From positions 1 through 64,000 of the forward strand of contig CANTUR010002288.1 in the NCBI GenBank assembly GCA_947683625.1: a stretch of 64,000 nucleotides of DNA, written 5' to 3'. This document shows, in pieces, positions 11,024 through 22,726 of the stretch. The notes below the pieces were generated by a model. It did not search any database and was not told where the DNA came from. It was given only the letters and a program-made list of their open reading frames with translations. Origin of the DNA: Mallotus nudiflorus (lineage: Eukaryota; Streptophyta; Magnoliopsida; Malpighiales; Euphorbiaceae). Positions within the stretch are counted from its first letter, which is position 1, and the number at the start of each line of letters is the position of its first letter. The translations under genes and the position numbers were made by a program.

Positions 11024-13691
11024 GCCGTCCTCGGGCCCAAATTCCTTTGTTTTGGGGCCCAAAAACCACTATTTCGGCCCATGGATTTGATTGTGGGCTT
11101 GCGTACTTGGGCTTCAAATGGACGTTCGTGGCGGCATCGGTTGACCCACGGGGCCCATAATATATCAGATCGAAGCTGACTCAGAGGTCTACAGTGCGGG
11201 CTCTAAATCCCATCTATAGCGATTTGTCTTTGGGCCCAAAAACCCATGTTTAGTCCCATGGATTTGATAGAGTGGGCTTGGGCACTTGGGCTTCAAATGG
11301 ATGTTCGTGGCGGCATCGGTTGACCCACGGGGCCCATAATATATCAGATCGAAGCTGACTCAGAGGGCTACAGTACGGGCTCTAAAGCCCATCTATAGCG
11401 ATTTGTCTTTGGGCCCAAAAACCCATGTTTAGGCCCATGGATTTGATAGAGTGGGCTTGGGCACTTGGGCTTCAAATGGACGTTCGTGGTGGCATCGGTT
11501 GACCCACGGGGCCCATAATATATCAAATATAAGCTTACTCAGACGGCTATAGTGCGGGCTATAAAGCCCATCTATAACGATTTGTCTTTGGGCCTAAAAA
11601 ACCCATGTGTAGGCCCATGGATTTGATAGAGTGGGCTTGCGCACTTGGGCTTCAAATGGACGTTCGTGGCGGCATCGGTTGACCCACGGGGCCCATAATA
11701 TATCAAAATCGAAGCTGACTCAGAGGGCTATAATGGGCCGCTACAAACTACATCTGTAGCGGGCCGTCCTCGGGCCCAAATTCCTTTGTTTTGGGGCCCG
11801 AAAACCACTATTTCGGCCCATGGATTTGATTGTGGGCTTGCGCACTTGGGCTTCAAATGGACGTTCGTGGCGGCATCGGTTGACCCACGGGGCCCATAAT
11901 ATATCAGATCGAAGCTGACTCAGAGGTCTACAGTGCGGGCTCTAAAGCCCATCTATAGCGATTTGTCTTTGGGCCCAAAAACCCATGTTTAGGCCCATGG
12001 ATTTGATAGAGTGGGCTTGGGCACTTGGGCTTCAAATGGATGTTCGTGGGCGGCATCGGTTGACCCACGGGGCCCATAATATATCAGATCGAAGCTGACT
12101 CAGAGGGCTACAGTGCGGGCTCTAAAACCCATCTATAGCGATTTGTCTTTGGCCCAAAAACCCATGTTTAGGCCCATGGATTTGATAGAGTGGGCTTGGG
12201 CACTTGGGCTTCAAATGGACGTTCGTGGTGGCATCGGTTGACCGACGGGGGCCATAATATATCAAATATAAGCTTACTCAGACGGCTATAGTGCGGGCTA
12301 TAAAGCCCATCTATAACGATTTGTCTTTGGGCCTAAAAACCCATGTGTAGGCCCATGGATTGGATAGAGTGGGCTTGCGCACTTGGGCTTCAAATGGACG
12401 TTCGTGGCGGCATCGGTTGACCCACAGGGCCCATAATATATCAAATCGAAGCTGACTCAGAGGGCTATAACGGGCCGCTACAAACTACATCTGTAGCGGG
12501 CCGTCCTCGGGCCCAAATTCCTTTGTTTTGGGGCCCAAAAACCACTATTTCGGCCCATGGATTTGATTGTGGGCTTGCGCACTTGGGCTTCAAATGGACG
12601 TTCGTGGCGGCATCGGTTGACCCACGGGGCCCATAATATATCAGATCGAAGCTGACTCAGAGGTCTACAGTGCGGGCTCTAAATCCCATCTATAGCGATT
12701 TGTCTTTGGGCCCAAAAACCCATGTTTAGGCCCATGGATTTGATAGAGTTGGCTTGGGCACTTGGGCTTCAAATGGATGTTCGTGGCGGCATCGGTTGAC
12801 CCACGGGGCCCATAATATATCAGATCGAAGCTGACTCAGAGGGCTACAGTGCGGGCTCTAAAGCCCATCTATAGCGATTTGTCTTTGGGCCCAAAAACCC
12901 ATGTTTAGGCCCATGGATTTGATAGAGTGGGCTTGGGCACTTGGGCTTCAAATGGACGTTCGTGGTGGCATCGGTTGACCCACGGGGCCCATAATATATC
13001 AAATATAAGCTTACTCAGACGGCTATAGTGCGGGCTATAAAGCCCATCTATAACGATTTGTCTTTGGGCCTAAAAACCCATGTGTAGGCCCATGGATTTG
13101 ATAGAGTGGGCTTGCGCACTTGGGCATTCAAATGGACGTTCGTGGCGGCATCGGTTGACCCACGGGGCCCATAATATATCAAATCGAAGCTGACTCAGAG
13201 GGCTATAACGGGCCGCTATAAACTACATCTGTAGCGGGCCGTCCTCGGGCCCAAATTCCTTTGTTTTGGGGCCCGAAACCCACTATTTCGGCCCATGGAT
13301 TTGATTGTGGGCTTGCGCACTTGGGCTTCAAATGGACGTTCGTAGGCGGCATCGGTTGACCCACGGGGCCCATAATATATCAAATCGAAGCTGACTCAGA
13401 GGTCTACAGTGCGGGCTCTAAAGCCCATCTATAGCGATTTGTCTTTGGGCCCAAAAACCCATGTTTAGGCCCATGGATTTGATAGAGTGGGCTTGGGCAC
13501 TTGGGCTTCAAATGGATGTTCGTGGCGGCATCGGTTGACCCACGGGGCCCATAATATATCAGATCAAAGCTGACTCAGAGGGCTACAGTGCGGGCTCTAA
13601 AGCCCATCTATAGCGATTTGTCTTTGGGCCCAAAAACCCATGTTTAGGCCCATGGATTTGATAGAGTGGGCTTGGGCACTTGGGCTTCAAA

Positions 13692-13870
13692 TGGACGTTC
13701 GTGGTGGCATCGGTTGACCCACGGGGCCCATAATATATCAAATATAAGCTTACTCAGACGGCTATAGTGCGGGCTATAAAGCCCATCTATAACGATTTGT
13801 CTTTGGGCCTAAAAACCCATGTGTAGGCCCATGGATTTGATAGAGTGGGCTTGCGCACTTGGGCTTCAAA
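13692..13870. repeat. Reference A-class monomer (179 bp)
   Basis: Typical A monomer. Diagnostic features relative to C and D are GTGGTGGCATC near the start, CAAATATAAGCTTACTC with a HindIII site (AAGCTT at 13746-13751), CAGACGGCTATAG, GGGCTATAAAGCCC, CTATAACG, GGGCCTAAAAACCC instead of GGGCCCAAAAACCC, ATGTGTAGG, and the ending TTGCGCACTTGG. Because HindIII occurs only in A, a HindIII digest should release the HOR length rather than the monomer length. A minority of A monomers lose the site, through AAGCTCAC variants (for example 14429, 15904, 21250, 21988, 48907, 50379, 52592, 54062, 58846), ATATATGC variants (60324, 63078) or hybrid sequence. Confidence 0.93.
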
Positions 13871-14070
13871 TGGACGTTCGTGGCGGCATCGGTTGACCCA
13901 CGGGGCCTATAATATATCAAATCGAAGCTGACTCAGAGGGCTATAACGGGCCGCTAAAAACTGCGTCTGTAGCGGGCCGTCCTCGGGCCCAAATTCCTTT
14001 GTTTTGGGGCCCGAAAACCACTATTTCGGCCCATGGATTTGATATTGGGCTTGCGCACTTGGGCTTCAAA
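13871..14070. repeat. Reference B-class monomer (200 bp, divergent core)
   Basis: B shares its first 75 or so bases and last 45 or so with the other classes, but its middle is different and 21 bp longer. The core runs CTATAACGGGCC, then a hairpin region (normally CCGCTACA, a variable loop, TGTAGCGG), then GTCCTCGGGCCCAAATTCC, then TTGTTTTGGGGCCCGAAAAC and CACTATTTCGGCCCATGG. It ends GATTGTGGGCTTGCGCAC rather than GATAGAGTGGGC. This copy has variants GGGGCCTATAAT, CGCTAAAAACTGCG and an ending leading into GATATTGGG. The two GGGCCC boxes in the core lie about 22 bp apart, matching the extra length. Confidence 0.93.
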
Positions 14071-14249
14071 TGGACGTTCGTGGCGGCATCGGTTGACCCA
14101 CGGGGCCCATAATATATCAGATCGAAGCTGACTCAGAGGTCTACAGTGCGGGCTCTAAAGCCCATCTATAGCGATTTGTCTTTGGGCCCAAAAACCCATG
14201 TTTAGGCCCATGGATTTGATAGAGTGGGCTTGGGCACTTGGGCTTCAAA
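14071..14249. repeat. Reference C-class monomer (179 bp)
   Basis: C begins TGGACG and carries CAGATCGAAGCTGACTCAGAGGTCTACAG; the GGTCTACAG word is its main marker. Otherwise it matches D. It follows B and precedes D in the canonical unit and ends TTGGGCACTTGG. It contains the 12 bp palindrome TTTGGGCCCAAA. Confidence 0.93.
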
Positions 14250-14428
14250 TGGATGTTCGTGGCGGCATCGGTTGACCCACGGGGCCCATAATATATCAGA
14301 TCGAAGCTGACTCAGAGGGCTACAGTGCGGGCTCTAAAGCCCATCTATAGCGATTTGTCTTTGGGCCCAAAAACCCATGTTTAGGCCCATGGATTTTATA
14401 GAGTGGGCTTGGGCACTTGGGCTTCAAA
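14250..14428. repeat. Reference D-class monomer (179 bp)
   Basis: D begins TGGATG and carries AGAGGGCTACAG. These two positions are the only consistent differences from C, so C and D look like a recent monomer duplication. The perfect palindrome TTTGGGCCCAAA lies at 14360-14371, and a short inverted repeat GGGCT-CTAA-AGCCC at 14329-14342. This copy ends with ATTTTATAGAG instead of ATTTGATAGAG, a private marker shared with U-units near 21.2, 48.9, 50.3 and 52.6 kb. Confidence 0.93.
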
Positions 14429-15424
14429 TGGACGTTCGTGGTGGCATCGGTTGACCCACGGGGCCCATAATATATCAAATATAAGCTCACCCAGACGGCT
14501 ATAGTGCGGGCTATAAAGCCCATCTATAACGATTTGTCTTTGGGCCTAAAAACCCATGTGTAGGCCCATGGATTTGATAGAGTGGGCTTGCGCACTTGGG
14601 CTTCAAATGGACGTTCGTGGCGGCATCGGTTGACCCACGGGGCCCATAATATATCAAATCGAAGCTGACTCAGAGGGCTATAACGGGCCGCTACAAACTA
14701 TGTCTGTAGCGGGCCGTCCTCGGGCCCAAATTCCTTTGTTTTGGGGCCCGAAAACCACTATTTCGGCCCATGGATTTGATTGTGGGCTTGCGCACTTGGG
14801 CTTCAAATGGACGTTCGTGGCGGCATCGGTTGACCCACGGGGCCCATAATATATCAGATCGAAGCTGACTCAGAGGTCTACAGTGCGGGCTCTAAAGCCC
14901 ATCTATAGCGATTTGTCTTTGGGCCCAAAAACCCATGTTTAGGCCCATGGATTTGATAGAGTGGGCTTGGGCACTTGGGCTTCAAATGGATGTTCGTGGC
15001 GGCATCGGTTGACCCACGGGGCCCATAATATATCAGATCGAAGCTGACTCAGAGGGCTACAGTGCGGGCTCTAAAGCCCATCTATAGCGATTTGTCTTTG
15101 GGCCCAAAAACCCATGTTTAGGCCCATGGATTTGATAGAGTGGGCTTGGGCACTTGGGCTTCAAATGGACGTTCGTGGTGGCATCGGTTGACCCACGGGG
15201 CCCATAATATATCAAATATAAGCTTACTCAGACGGCTATAGTGCGGGCTATAAAGCCCATCTATAACGATTTGTCTTTGGGCCTAAAAACCCATGTGTAG
15301 GCCCATGGATTTGATAGAGTGGGCTTGCGCACTTGGGCTTCAAATGGACGTTCGTGGCGGCATCGGTTGACCCACAGGGCCCATAATATATCAAATCGAA
15401 GCTGACTCAGAGGGCTATAACGGG

Positions 15425-15449
15425 CCGCTACAAACTACATTTGTAGCGG
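15425..15449. other. Extended B-class hairpin (10 bp stem, 5 nt loop), example
   Basis: In the ACATTTG subtype the stem lengthens to CCGCTACAAA (15425-15434) paired with TTTGTAGCGG (15440-15449), with a CTACA loop. A single C-to-T change relative to the ACATCTG subtype creates the two extra pairs. Confidence 0.78.
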
Positions 15450-16640
15450 GCCGTCCTCGGGCCCAAATTCCTTTGTTTTGGGGCCCGAAAACCACTATTT
15501 CGGCCCATGGATTTGATTGTGGGCTTGCGCACTTGGGCTTCAAATGGACGTTCGTGGCGGCATCGGTTGACCCACGGGGCCCATAATATATCAGATCGAA
15601 GCTGACTCAGAGGTCTACAGTGCGGGCTCTAAAGCCCATCTATAGCGATTTGTCTTTGGGCCCAAAAAACCCATGTTTAGGCCCATGGATTTGATAGAGT
15701 TGGCTTGGGCACTTGGGCTTCAAATGGATGTTCGTGGCGGCATCGGTTGACCCACGGGGCCCATAATATATCACATCGAAGCTGACTCAGAGGGCTACAG
15801 TGCGGGCTCTAAAGCCCATCTATAGCGATTTGTCTTTGGGCCCAAAAACCCATGTTTAGGCCCATGGATTTGATAGAGTGGGCTTGGGCACTTGGGCTTC
15901 AAATGGACGTTCGTGGTGGCATCGGTTGACCCACGGGGCCCATAATATATCAAATATAAGCTCACTCAGACGGCTATAGTGCGGGCTATAAAGCCCATCT
16001 ATAACGATTTGTCTTTGGGTCTAAAAACCCATGTGTAGGCCCATGGATTTGATAGAGTGGGCTTGCGCACTTGGGCTTCAAATGGACGTTCGTGGCGGCA
16101 TCGGTTGACCCACGGGGCCCATAATATATCAAATCGAAGCTGACTCAGAGGGCTATAACGGACCGCTACAAACTACATTTGTAGCGGGCCGTCCTCGGGC
16201 CCAAATTCCTTTGTTTTGGGGCCCGAAAACCACTATTTCGGCCCATGGATTTGATTGTGGGCTTGCGCACTTGGGCTTCAAATGGACGTTCGTGGCGGCA
16301 TCGGTTGGCCCACGGGGCCCATAATATATCAGATCGAAGCTGACTCAGAGGTCTACAGTGCGGGCTCTAAAGCCCATCAATAGCGATTTGTCTTTGGGCC
16401 CAAAAACCCATGTTTAGGCCCATGGATTTGATAGAGTGGGCTTGGGCACTTGGGCTTCAAATGGATGTTCGTGGCGGCATCGGTTGACCCACGGGGCCCA
16501 TAATATATCAGATCGAAGCTGACTCAGAGGGCTACAGTGCGGGCTCTAAAGCCCATCTATAGCGATTTGTCTTTGGGCCCAAAAACCAATGTTTAGGCCC
16601 ATGGATTTGATAGAGTGGGCTTGGGCACTTGGGCTTCAAA

Positions 16641-17556
16641 TGGACGTTCGTGGTGGCATCTGTTGACCCACGGGGCCCATAATATATCAAATATAAGCTT
16701 ACTCAGACGGCTATAGTGCGGGCTATAAAGCCCATCTATAACGATTTGTCTTTGGGCCTAAAAACCCATGTGTAGGCCCATGGATTTGATAGAGTGGGCT
16801 TGCGCACTTGGGCTTCAAATGGACGTTCGTGGCGGCATCGGTTGACCCACGGGGCCCATAATATATCAAATCGAAGCTGACTCAGAGGGCTATAACGGGC
16901 CACTACACACTGCGTCTGTAGCGGGCCGTCCTCGGGCCCAAATTCCTTTGTTTTGGGGCCCGAAAACCACTATTTCGGCCCATGGATTTGATTATGGGCT
17001 TGCGCACTTGGGCTTCAAATGGACGTTCGTGGCGGCATCGGTTGACCCACGGGGCCCATAATATATCAGATCGAAGCTGACTCAGAGGTCTACAGTGCGG
17101 GCTCTAAAGCCCATCTATAGCGATTTGTCATTGGGCCCAAAAACCCATGTTTAGGCCCATGGATTTGATAGAGTGGGCTTGGGCACTTGGGCTTGAAATG
17201 GATGTTCGTGGCGGCATCGGTTGACCCACGGGGCCCATAATATATCAGATCGAAGCTGACTCAGAGGGCTACAGTGCGGGCTCTAAAGCCTATCTATAGC
17301 GATTTGTCTTTGGGCCCAAAAACCCATGTTTAGGCCCACGGATTTGATAGAGTTGGCTTGGGCACTTGGGCTTCAAATGGATGTTCGTGGCGGCTTCGGT
17401 TGACCCACGGGGCCCATAATATATCAGATCGAAGCTGACTCAGAGGGCTACAGTGCGGGCTCTAAAGCCCATCTATAGCGATTTGTCTTTGGGCCCAAAA
17501 ACCCATGTTTAGGCCCATGGATTTGATAGAGTGGGCTTGGGCACTTGGGCTTCAAA
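16641..17556. repeat. ABCDD five-monomer HOR variant
   Basis: Monomers: A 16641 (ATCTGTTGACC), B 16820 (CACTACACACTGCG), C 17020 (TTTGTCATTGGG), D 17199, D' 17378 (GCGGCTTCGG). Its B and C markers are those of the middle unit in the 2.03 kb super-repeat (1506-2243), so that sequence type was amplified separately here. The counterpart in the second ~6 kb copy is 22727-23643. Confidence 0.9.
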
Positions 17557-18295
17557 TGGACGTTCGTAGTGGCATCGGTTGACCCACGGGGCCCATAATA
17601 TATCAAATATAAGCTTACTCAGACGGCTATAGTGCGGGCTATAAAGCCCATCTATAACGATTTGTCTTTGGGCCTAAAAAACCCATGTGTAGGGCCCATG
17701 GATTTGATAGAGTGGGCTTGCGCACTTGGGCTTCAAATGGACGTTCGTGGCGGCATCGGTTGACCCACGGGGCCCATAATATATCAAATCGAAGCTGACT
17801 CAGAGGGCTATAACGGGCCGCTACAAACTACGCCTGTAGCGGGCCATCCTCGGGCCCAAATTCCTTTGTTTTGGGGCCCGAAAACCACTATTTCGGCCCA
17901 TGGATTTGATTGTGGGCTTGCGCACTTGGGCTTCAAATGGACGTTCGTGGCGGCATCGGTTGACCCACGGGGCCCATAATATATCAGATCGAAGCTGACT
18001 CAGAGGTCTACAGTGCGGGCTCTAAAGCCCATCTATAGCGATTTGTCTTTGGGCCCAAAAACCCATGTTTACGCACATGGATTTGATAGAGTGGGCTTGG
18101 GCACTTGGGCTTCAAATGGATGTTCATGGCGGCATCGGTTGACCCACGGGGCCCATAATATATCATATCGAAGCTGACTCAGAGGGCTACAGTGCGGGCT
18201 CTAAAGCCCATCTATAGCGATTTGTCTTTGGGCCCAAAAACCCATGTTTAGGCCCATGGATTTGATAGAGTGGGCTTGGGCACTTGGGCTTCAAA

Positions 18296-19212
18296 TGGAC
18301 GTTCGTGGTGGCATCGGTTGACCCACGGGGCCCATAATATATCAAATATAAGCTTACTCAGACGGCTATAGTGCGGGCTATAAAGCCCATCTATAACGAT
18401 TTGTCTTTGGGCCTAAAAACCCATGTGTAGGCCCATGGATTTGATAGAGTGGGCTTGCGCACTTGGGCTTCAAATGGACATTCGTGGCGGCATCGGTTGA
18501 CCCACGGGGCCCATAATATATCAAATCGAAGCTGACTCAGAGGGCTATAACGGGCCACTACAAAATTACATCTGTAGCGGGCCGTCCTCGGGCCCAAATT
18601 CCTTTGTTTTGGGGCCCGAAAACCACTATTTCGGCCCATGGATTTGATTGTGGGCTTGCGCACTTGGGCTTCAAATGGACGTTCGTGGCGGCAATCGGTT
18701 AACCCACGGGGCCCATAATATATCAGATAGAAGCTGACTCAGAGGTCTACAGTGCGGGCTCTAAAGCCCATCTATAGCGATTTGTCTTTGGGCCCAAAAA
18801 CCCATGTTTAGGCCCATGGATTTGATAGAGTGGGCTTGGGCACTTGGGCTTCAAATGGATGTTCGTGGCGGCATCGGTTGACCCACGGGGCCCATAATAT
18901 ATCAGATCGAAGCTGACTCAGAGGGCTACAGTGCGGGCTCTAAAGCCCATCTATAGCGATTTGTCTTTGGCCCAAAAACCCATGTTTAGGCCCATGGATT
19001 TGATAGAGTTGGCTTGGGCACTTGGGCTTCAAATGGATGTTCGTGGCGGCATCGGTTGACCCACGGGACCCATAATATATCAGATCGAAGCTGACTCAGA
19101 GGGCTACAGTGCGGGCTCTAAAGCCCATCTATAGCGATTTGTCTTTCGGCCCAAAAACCCATGTTTAGGCCCATGGATTTGATAGAGTGGGCTTGGGCAC
19201 TTGGGCTTCAAA
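18296..19212. repeat. ABCDD five-monomer HOR variant
   Basis: Monomers: A 18296, B 18475, C 18676, D 18856, D' 19034. C has GGTTAACCC and AGATAGAAGC; D' has GAGTTGGC before it, CACGGGACCC and TCTTTCGGCCC. The counterpart is 24382-25297. Confidence 0.9.
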
Positions 19213-20331
19213 TGGACGTTCGTGGTGGCATCGGTTGACCCACGGGGCCCATAATATATCAAATATAAGCTTACTCAGACGGCTATAGTGCGGGCTATAA
19301 AGCCCATCTATAACGATTTGTCTTTGGGCCTAAAAACCCATGTGTAGGCCCATGGATTTGATAGAGTGGGCTTGCGCACTTGGGCTTCAAATGGACGTTC
19401 GTGGCGGCATCGGCTGACCCACGGGGCCCATAATATATCAAATCGAAGCTGACTCAGAGGGCTATAACGGGCCGCTACAAACTATGTCTGTAGCGGGCCG
19501 TCCTCGGGCCCAAATTCCTTTGTTTTGGGGCCCGAAAACCACTATTTCGGCCCATGGATTTGATTGTGGGCTTGCGCACTTGGGCTTCAAATGGACGTTC
19601 GTGGCGGCATCGGTTGACCCACGGGGCCCATAATATATCAGATCGAAGCTGACTCAGAGGTCTACAGTACGGGCTCTAAAGCCCATCTATAGCGATTTGT
19701 CTTTGGGGCCCAAAAACCCATGTTTAGGCCCATGGATTTGATAGAGTGGGCTTGGGCACTTGGGCTTCAAATGGATGTTCGTGGCGGCATCGGTTGACCC
19801 ACGGGGCCCATAATATATCAGATCGAAGCTGACTCAGAGGGCTACAGTACGGGCTCTAAAGCCCATCTATAGCGATTTGTCTTTGGGCCCAAAAACCCAT
19901 GTTTAGGCCCATGGATTTGATAGAGTGGGCTTGGGCACTTGGGCTTCAAATGGACGTTCGTGGCGGCATCGGTTGACCCACGGGGCCCATAATATATCAA
20001 ATCGAAGCTGACTCAGAGGGCTATAACGGGCCGCTACAAACTATGTCTGTAGCGGGCCGTCCTCTGGGCCCAAATTCCTTTGTTTTGGGGCCCGAAAACC
20101 ACTATTTCGGCCCATGGATTTGATTGTGGGCTTGCGCACTTGGGCTTCAAATGGGACGTTCGTGGCGGCATCGGTTGACCCACGGGGCCCATAATATATC
20201 AGATCGAAGCTGACTCAGAGGTCTACAGTACGGGCTCTAAAGCCCATCTATAGCGATTTGTCTTTGGGCCCAAAAACCCATGTTTAGGCCCATGGATTTG
20301 ATAGAGTGGGCTTGGGCACTTGGGCTTCAAA
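19213..20331. repeat. ABCDBC six-monomer HOR variant (1119 bp)
   Basis: Monomers: A 19213, B 19392, C 19592, D 19772, B 19951, C 20152, then A 20332. At 19951 a B directly follows a D end (TTGGGCACTTGG), and at 20332 an A directly follows a C, so the second unit lost both its A and its D. All of C 19592, D 19772 and C 20152 carry the private CAGTACGGG, so the extra B-C pair looks like a local duplication, with a D that shares C-type markers by conversion. The matching unit in copy 2 (25298-26033) is a plain ABCD. Confidence 0.9.
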
Positions 20332-21249
20332 TGGACGTTCGTGGTGGTATCGGTTGACCCACGGGGCCCATAATATATCAAATATAAGCTTACTCAGACG
20401 GCTATAGTGCGGGCTATAAAGCCCATCTATAACGATTTGTCTTTGGGCCTAAAAACCCATGTGTAGGCCCATGGATTTGATAGAGTGGGCTTGCGCACTT
20501 GGGCTTCAAATGGACGTTCGTGGCGGCATCGGTTGACCCACGGGGCCCATAATATATCAAATCGAAGCTGACTCAGAGGGCTATAACGGGCCGCTACAAA
20601 CTATGTCTGTAGCGGGCCGTCCTCGGGGCCCAAATTCCTTTGTTTTGGGGCCCGAAAACCACTATTTCGGCCCATGGATTTGATTGTGGGCTTGCGCACT
20701 TGGGATTCAAATGGACGTTCGTGGCGGCATCGGTTCACCCACGGGGCCCATAATATATCAGATCGAAGCTGACTCAGAGGTCTACAGTGCGGGCTCTAAA
20801 GCCCATCTATAGCGATTTGTCTTTGGGCCCAAAAACCCATGTTTAGGCCCATGGATTTGATAGAGTGGGCTTGGGCACTTGGGCTTCAAATGGATGTTCG
20901 TGGCGGCATCGGTTGACCCACGGGGCCCATAATATATCAGATCGAAGCTGACTCAGAGAGCTACAGTGCGGGCTCTAAAGCCCATCTATAGCGATTTGTC
21001 TTTGGGCCCAAAAACCCATGTTTAGGCCCATGGATTTGATAGAGTTGGCTTGGGCACTTGGGCTTCAAATGGATGTTCGTGGCGGCATCGGTTGACCCAC
21101 GGGGCCCATAATATATCAGATCGAAGCTGACTCAGAGGGCTACAGTGCGGGCTCTAAAGCCCATCTATAGCGATTTGTCTTTGGGCCCAAAAAACCCATG
21201 TTTAGGCCCATGGATTTTATAGAGTGGGCTTGGGCACTTGGGCTTCAAA
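20332..21249. repeat. ABCDD five-monomer HOR variant
   Basis: Monomers: A 20332 (GGTGGTATCGG), B 20511, C 20712 (GGTTCACCC), D 20891 (CAGAGAGCTAC), D' 21070. The D' ends ATTTTATAGAG, the marker of the D at 14250, which places the duplication joint inside or next to this D'. The counterpart in copy 2 is 26034-26948. Confidence 0.9.
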
Positions 21250-21429
21250 TGGACGTTCGTGGTGGCATCGGTTGACCCACGGGGCCCATAATATATCAAA
21301 TATAAGCTCACCCAGACGGCTATAGTGCGGGCTATAAAGCCCATCTATAACGTTTTGTCTTTGGGCCTAAAAAACCCATGTGTAGGCCCATGGATTTGAT
21401 AGAGTGGGCTTGCGCACTTGGGCTTCAAA
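21250..21429. repeat. A monomer at the junction between the two ~6 kb copies
   Basis: This A monomer has AAGCTCACCCAGACGG and is preceded by GGATTTTATAGAG. Both markers match the A at 14429 and the end of the D before it, not the A at 15166 that precedes copy 1. The B that follows (21430) matches the B at 15345. The duplication joint therefore lies in or just upstream of this monomer. It also has ATAACGTTTTG and an extra A in CCTAAAAAACCC. Confidence 0.8.
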
Positions 21430-22726
21430 TGGACGTTCGTGGCGGCATCGGTTGACCCACAGGGCCCATAATATATCAAATCGAAGCTGACTCAGAGGGC
21501 TATAACGGGCCGCTACAAACTACATTTGTAGCGGGCCGTCCTCGGGCCCAAATTCCTTTGTTTTGGGGCCCGAAAACCACTATTTCGGCCCATGGATTTG
21601 ATTGTGGGCTTGCGCACTTGGGCTTCAAATGGACGTTCGTGGCGGCATCGGTTGACCCACGGGGCCCATAATATATCAGATCGAAGCTGACTCAGAGGTC
21701 TACAGTGCGGGCTCTAAAGCCCATCTATAGCGATTTGTCTTTGGGCCCAAAAACCCATGTTTAGGCCCATGGATTTGATAGAGTTGGCTTGGGCACTTGG
21801 GCTTCAAATGGATGTTCGTGGCGGCATCGGTTGACCCACGGGGCCCATAATATATCAGATCGAAGCTGACTCAGAGGGCTACAGTGCGGGCTCTAAAGCC
21901 CATCTATAGCGATTTGTCTTTGGGCCCAAAAACCCATGTTTAGGCCCATGGATTTGATAGAGTGGGCTTGGGCACTTGGGCTTCAAATGGACGTTCGTGG
22001 TGGCATCGGTTGACCCACGGGGCCCATAATATATCAAATATAAGCTCACTCAGACGGCTATAGTGCGGGCTATAAAGCCCATCTATAACGATTTGTCTTT
22101 GGGCCTAAAAACCCATGTGTAGGCCCATGGATTTGATAGAGTGGGCTTGCGCACTTGGGCTTCAAATGGACGTTCGTGGCGGCATCGGTTGACCCACGGG
22201 GCCCATAATATATCAAATCGAAGCTGACTCAGAGGGCTATAACGGACCGCTACAAACTACATTTGTAGCGGGCCGTCCCTCGGGCCCAAATTCCTTTGTT
22301 TTTGGGGCCCGAAAACCACTATTTCGGCCCATGGATTTGATTGTGGGCTTGCGCACTTGGGCTTCAAATGGACGTTCGTGGCGGCATCGGTTGGCCCACG
22401 GGGCCCATAATATATCAGATCGAAGCTGACTCAGAGGTCTACAGTGCGGGCTCTAAAGCCCATCAATAGCGATTTGTCTTTGGGCCCAAAAACCCATGTT
22501 TAGGCCCATGGATTTGATAGAGTGGGCTTGGGCACTTGGGCTTCAAATGGATGTTCGTGGCGGCATCGGTTGACCCACGGGGCCCATAATATATCAGATC
22601 GAAGCTGACTCAGAGGGCTACAGTGCGGGCTCTAAAGCCCATCTATAGCGATTTGTCTTTGGGCCCAAAAACCCATGTTTAGGCCCATGGATTTGATAGA
22701 GTGGGCTTGGGCACTTGGGCTTCAAA

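Larger units (their letters stand above)
10001..15344. repeat. Run of canonical ABCD HOR units
   Basis: A starts are 10001, 10740, 11477, 12216, 12953, 13692, 14429 and 15166; each complete unit is 737-740 bp, and the last A (15166-15344) leads into the duplicated block. Units differ in the B loop word (CTATGTCTG, CTACATCTG, CTGCGTCTG) and in scattered substitutions such as GACCGACGGGGGCC at about 12240 and the AAGCTCACCC change in the A at 14429. No insertion or foreign sequence is present. Confidence 0.93.
15345..21249. repeat. Copy 1 of a ~6 kb tandemly duplicated block
   Basis: The order of units is BCD (15345), ABCD (15904), ABCDD (16641), ABCD (17557), ABCDD (18296), ABCDBC (19213), ABCDD (20332). 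The same succession, apart from one internal two-monomer difference, follows at 21430-26948. Shared private markers include CACAGGGCCC with ACATTTGTAGC, ATCTGTTGACC, CACTACACACTGCG (CACCACACACTGCG in copy 2), GGCTTGAAATGG, CGTAGTGGC, ACTACGCCTGTAG, AGATAGAAGC, CACGGGACCC, TCTTTCGGCCC, CATCGGCTGACC, GGTGGTATCGG, GGGATTCAAATGG, GGTTCACCC and CAGAGAGCTAC, in the same order. Confidence 0.92.

Noticed and set aside
13692..13870. TATA-like GGGCTATAAAGCCC in A monomers as a promoter
   Set aside because: It is part of a short inverted repeat present in every A monomer, and the equivalent position in C and D reads CTCTAAAG. There is no downstream gene and no independent promoter evidence.
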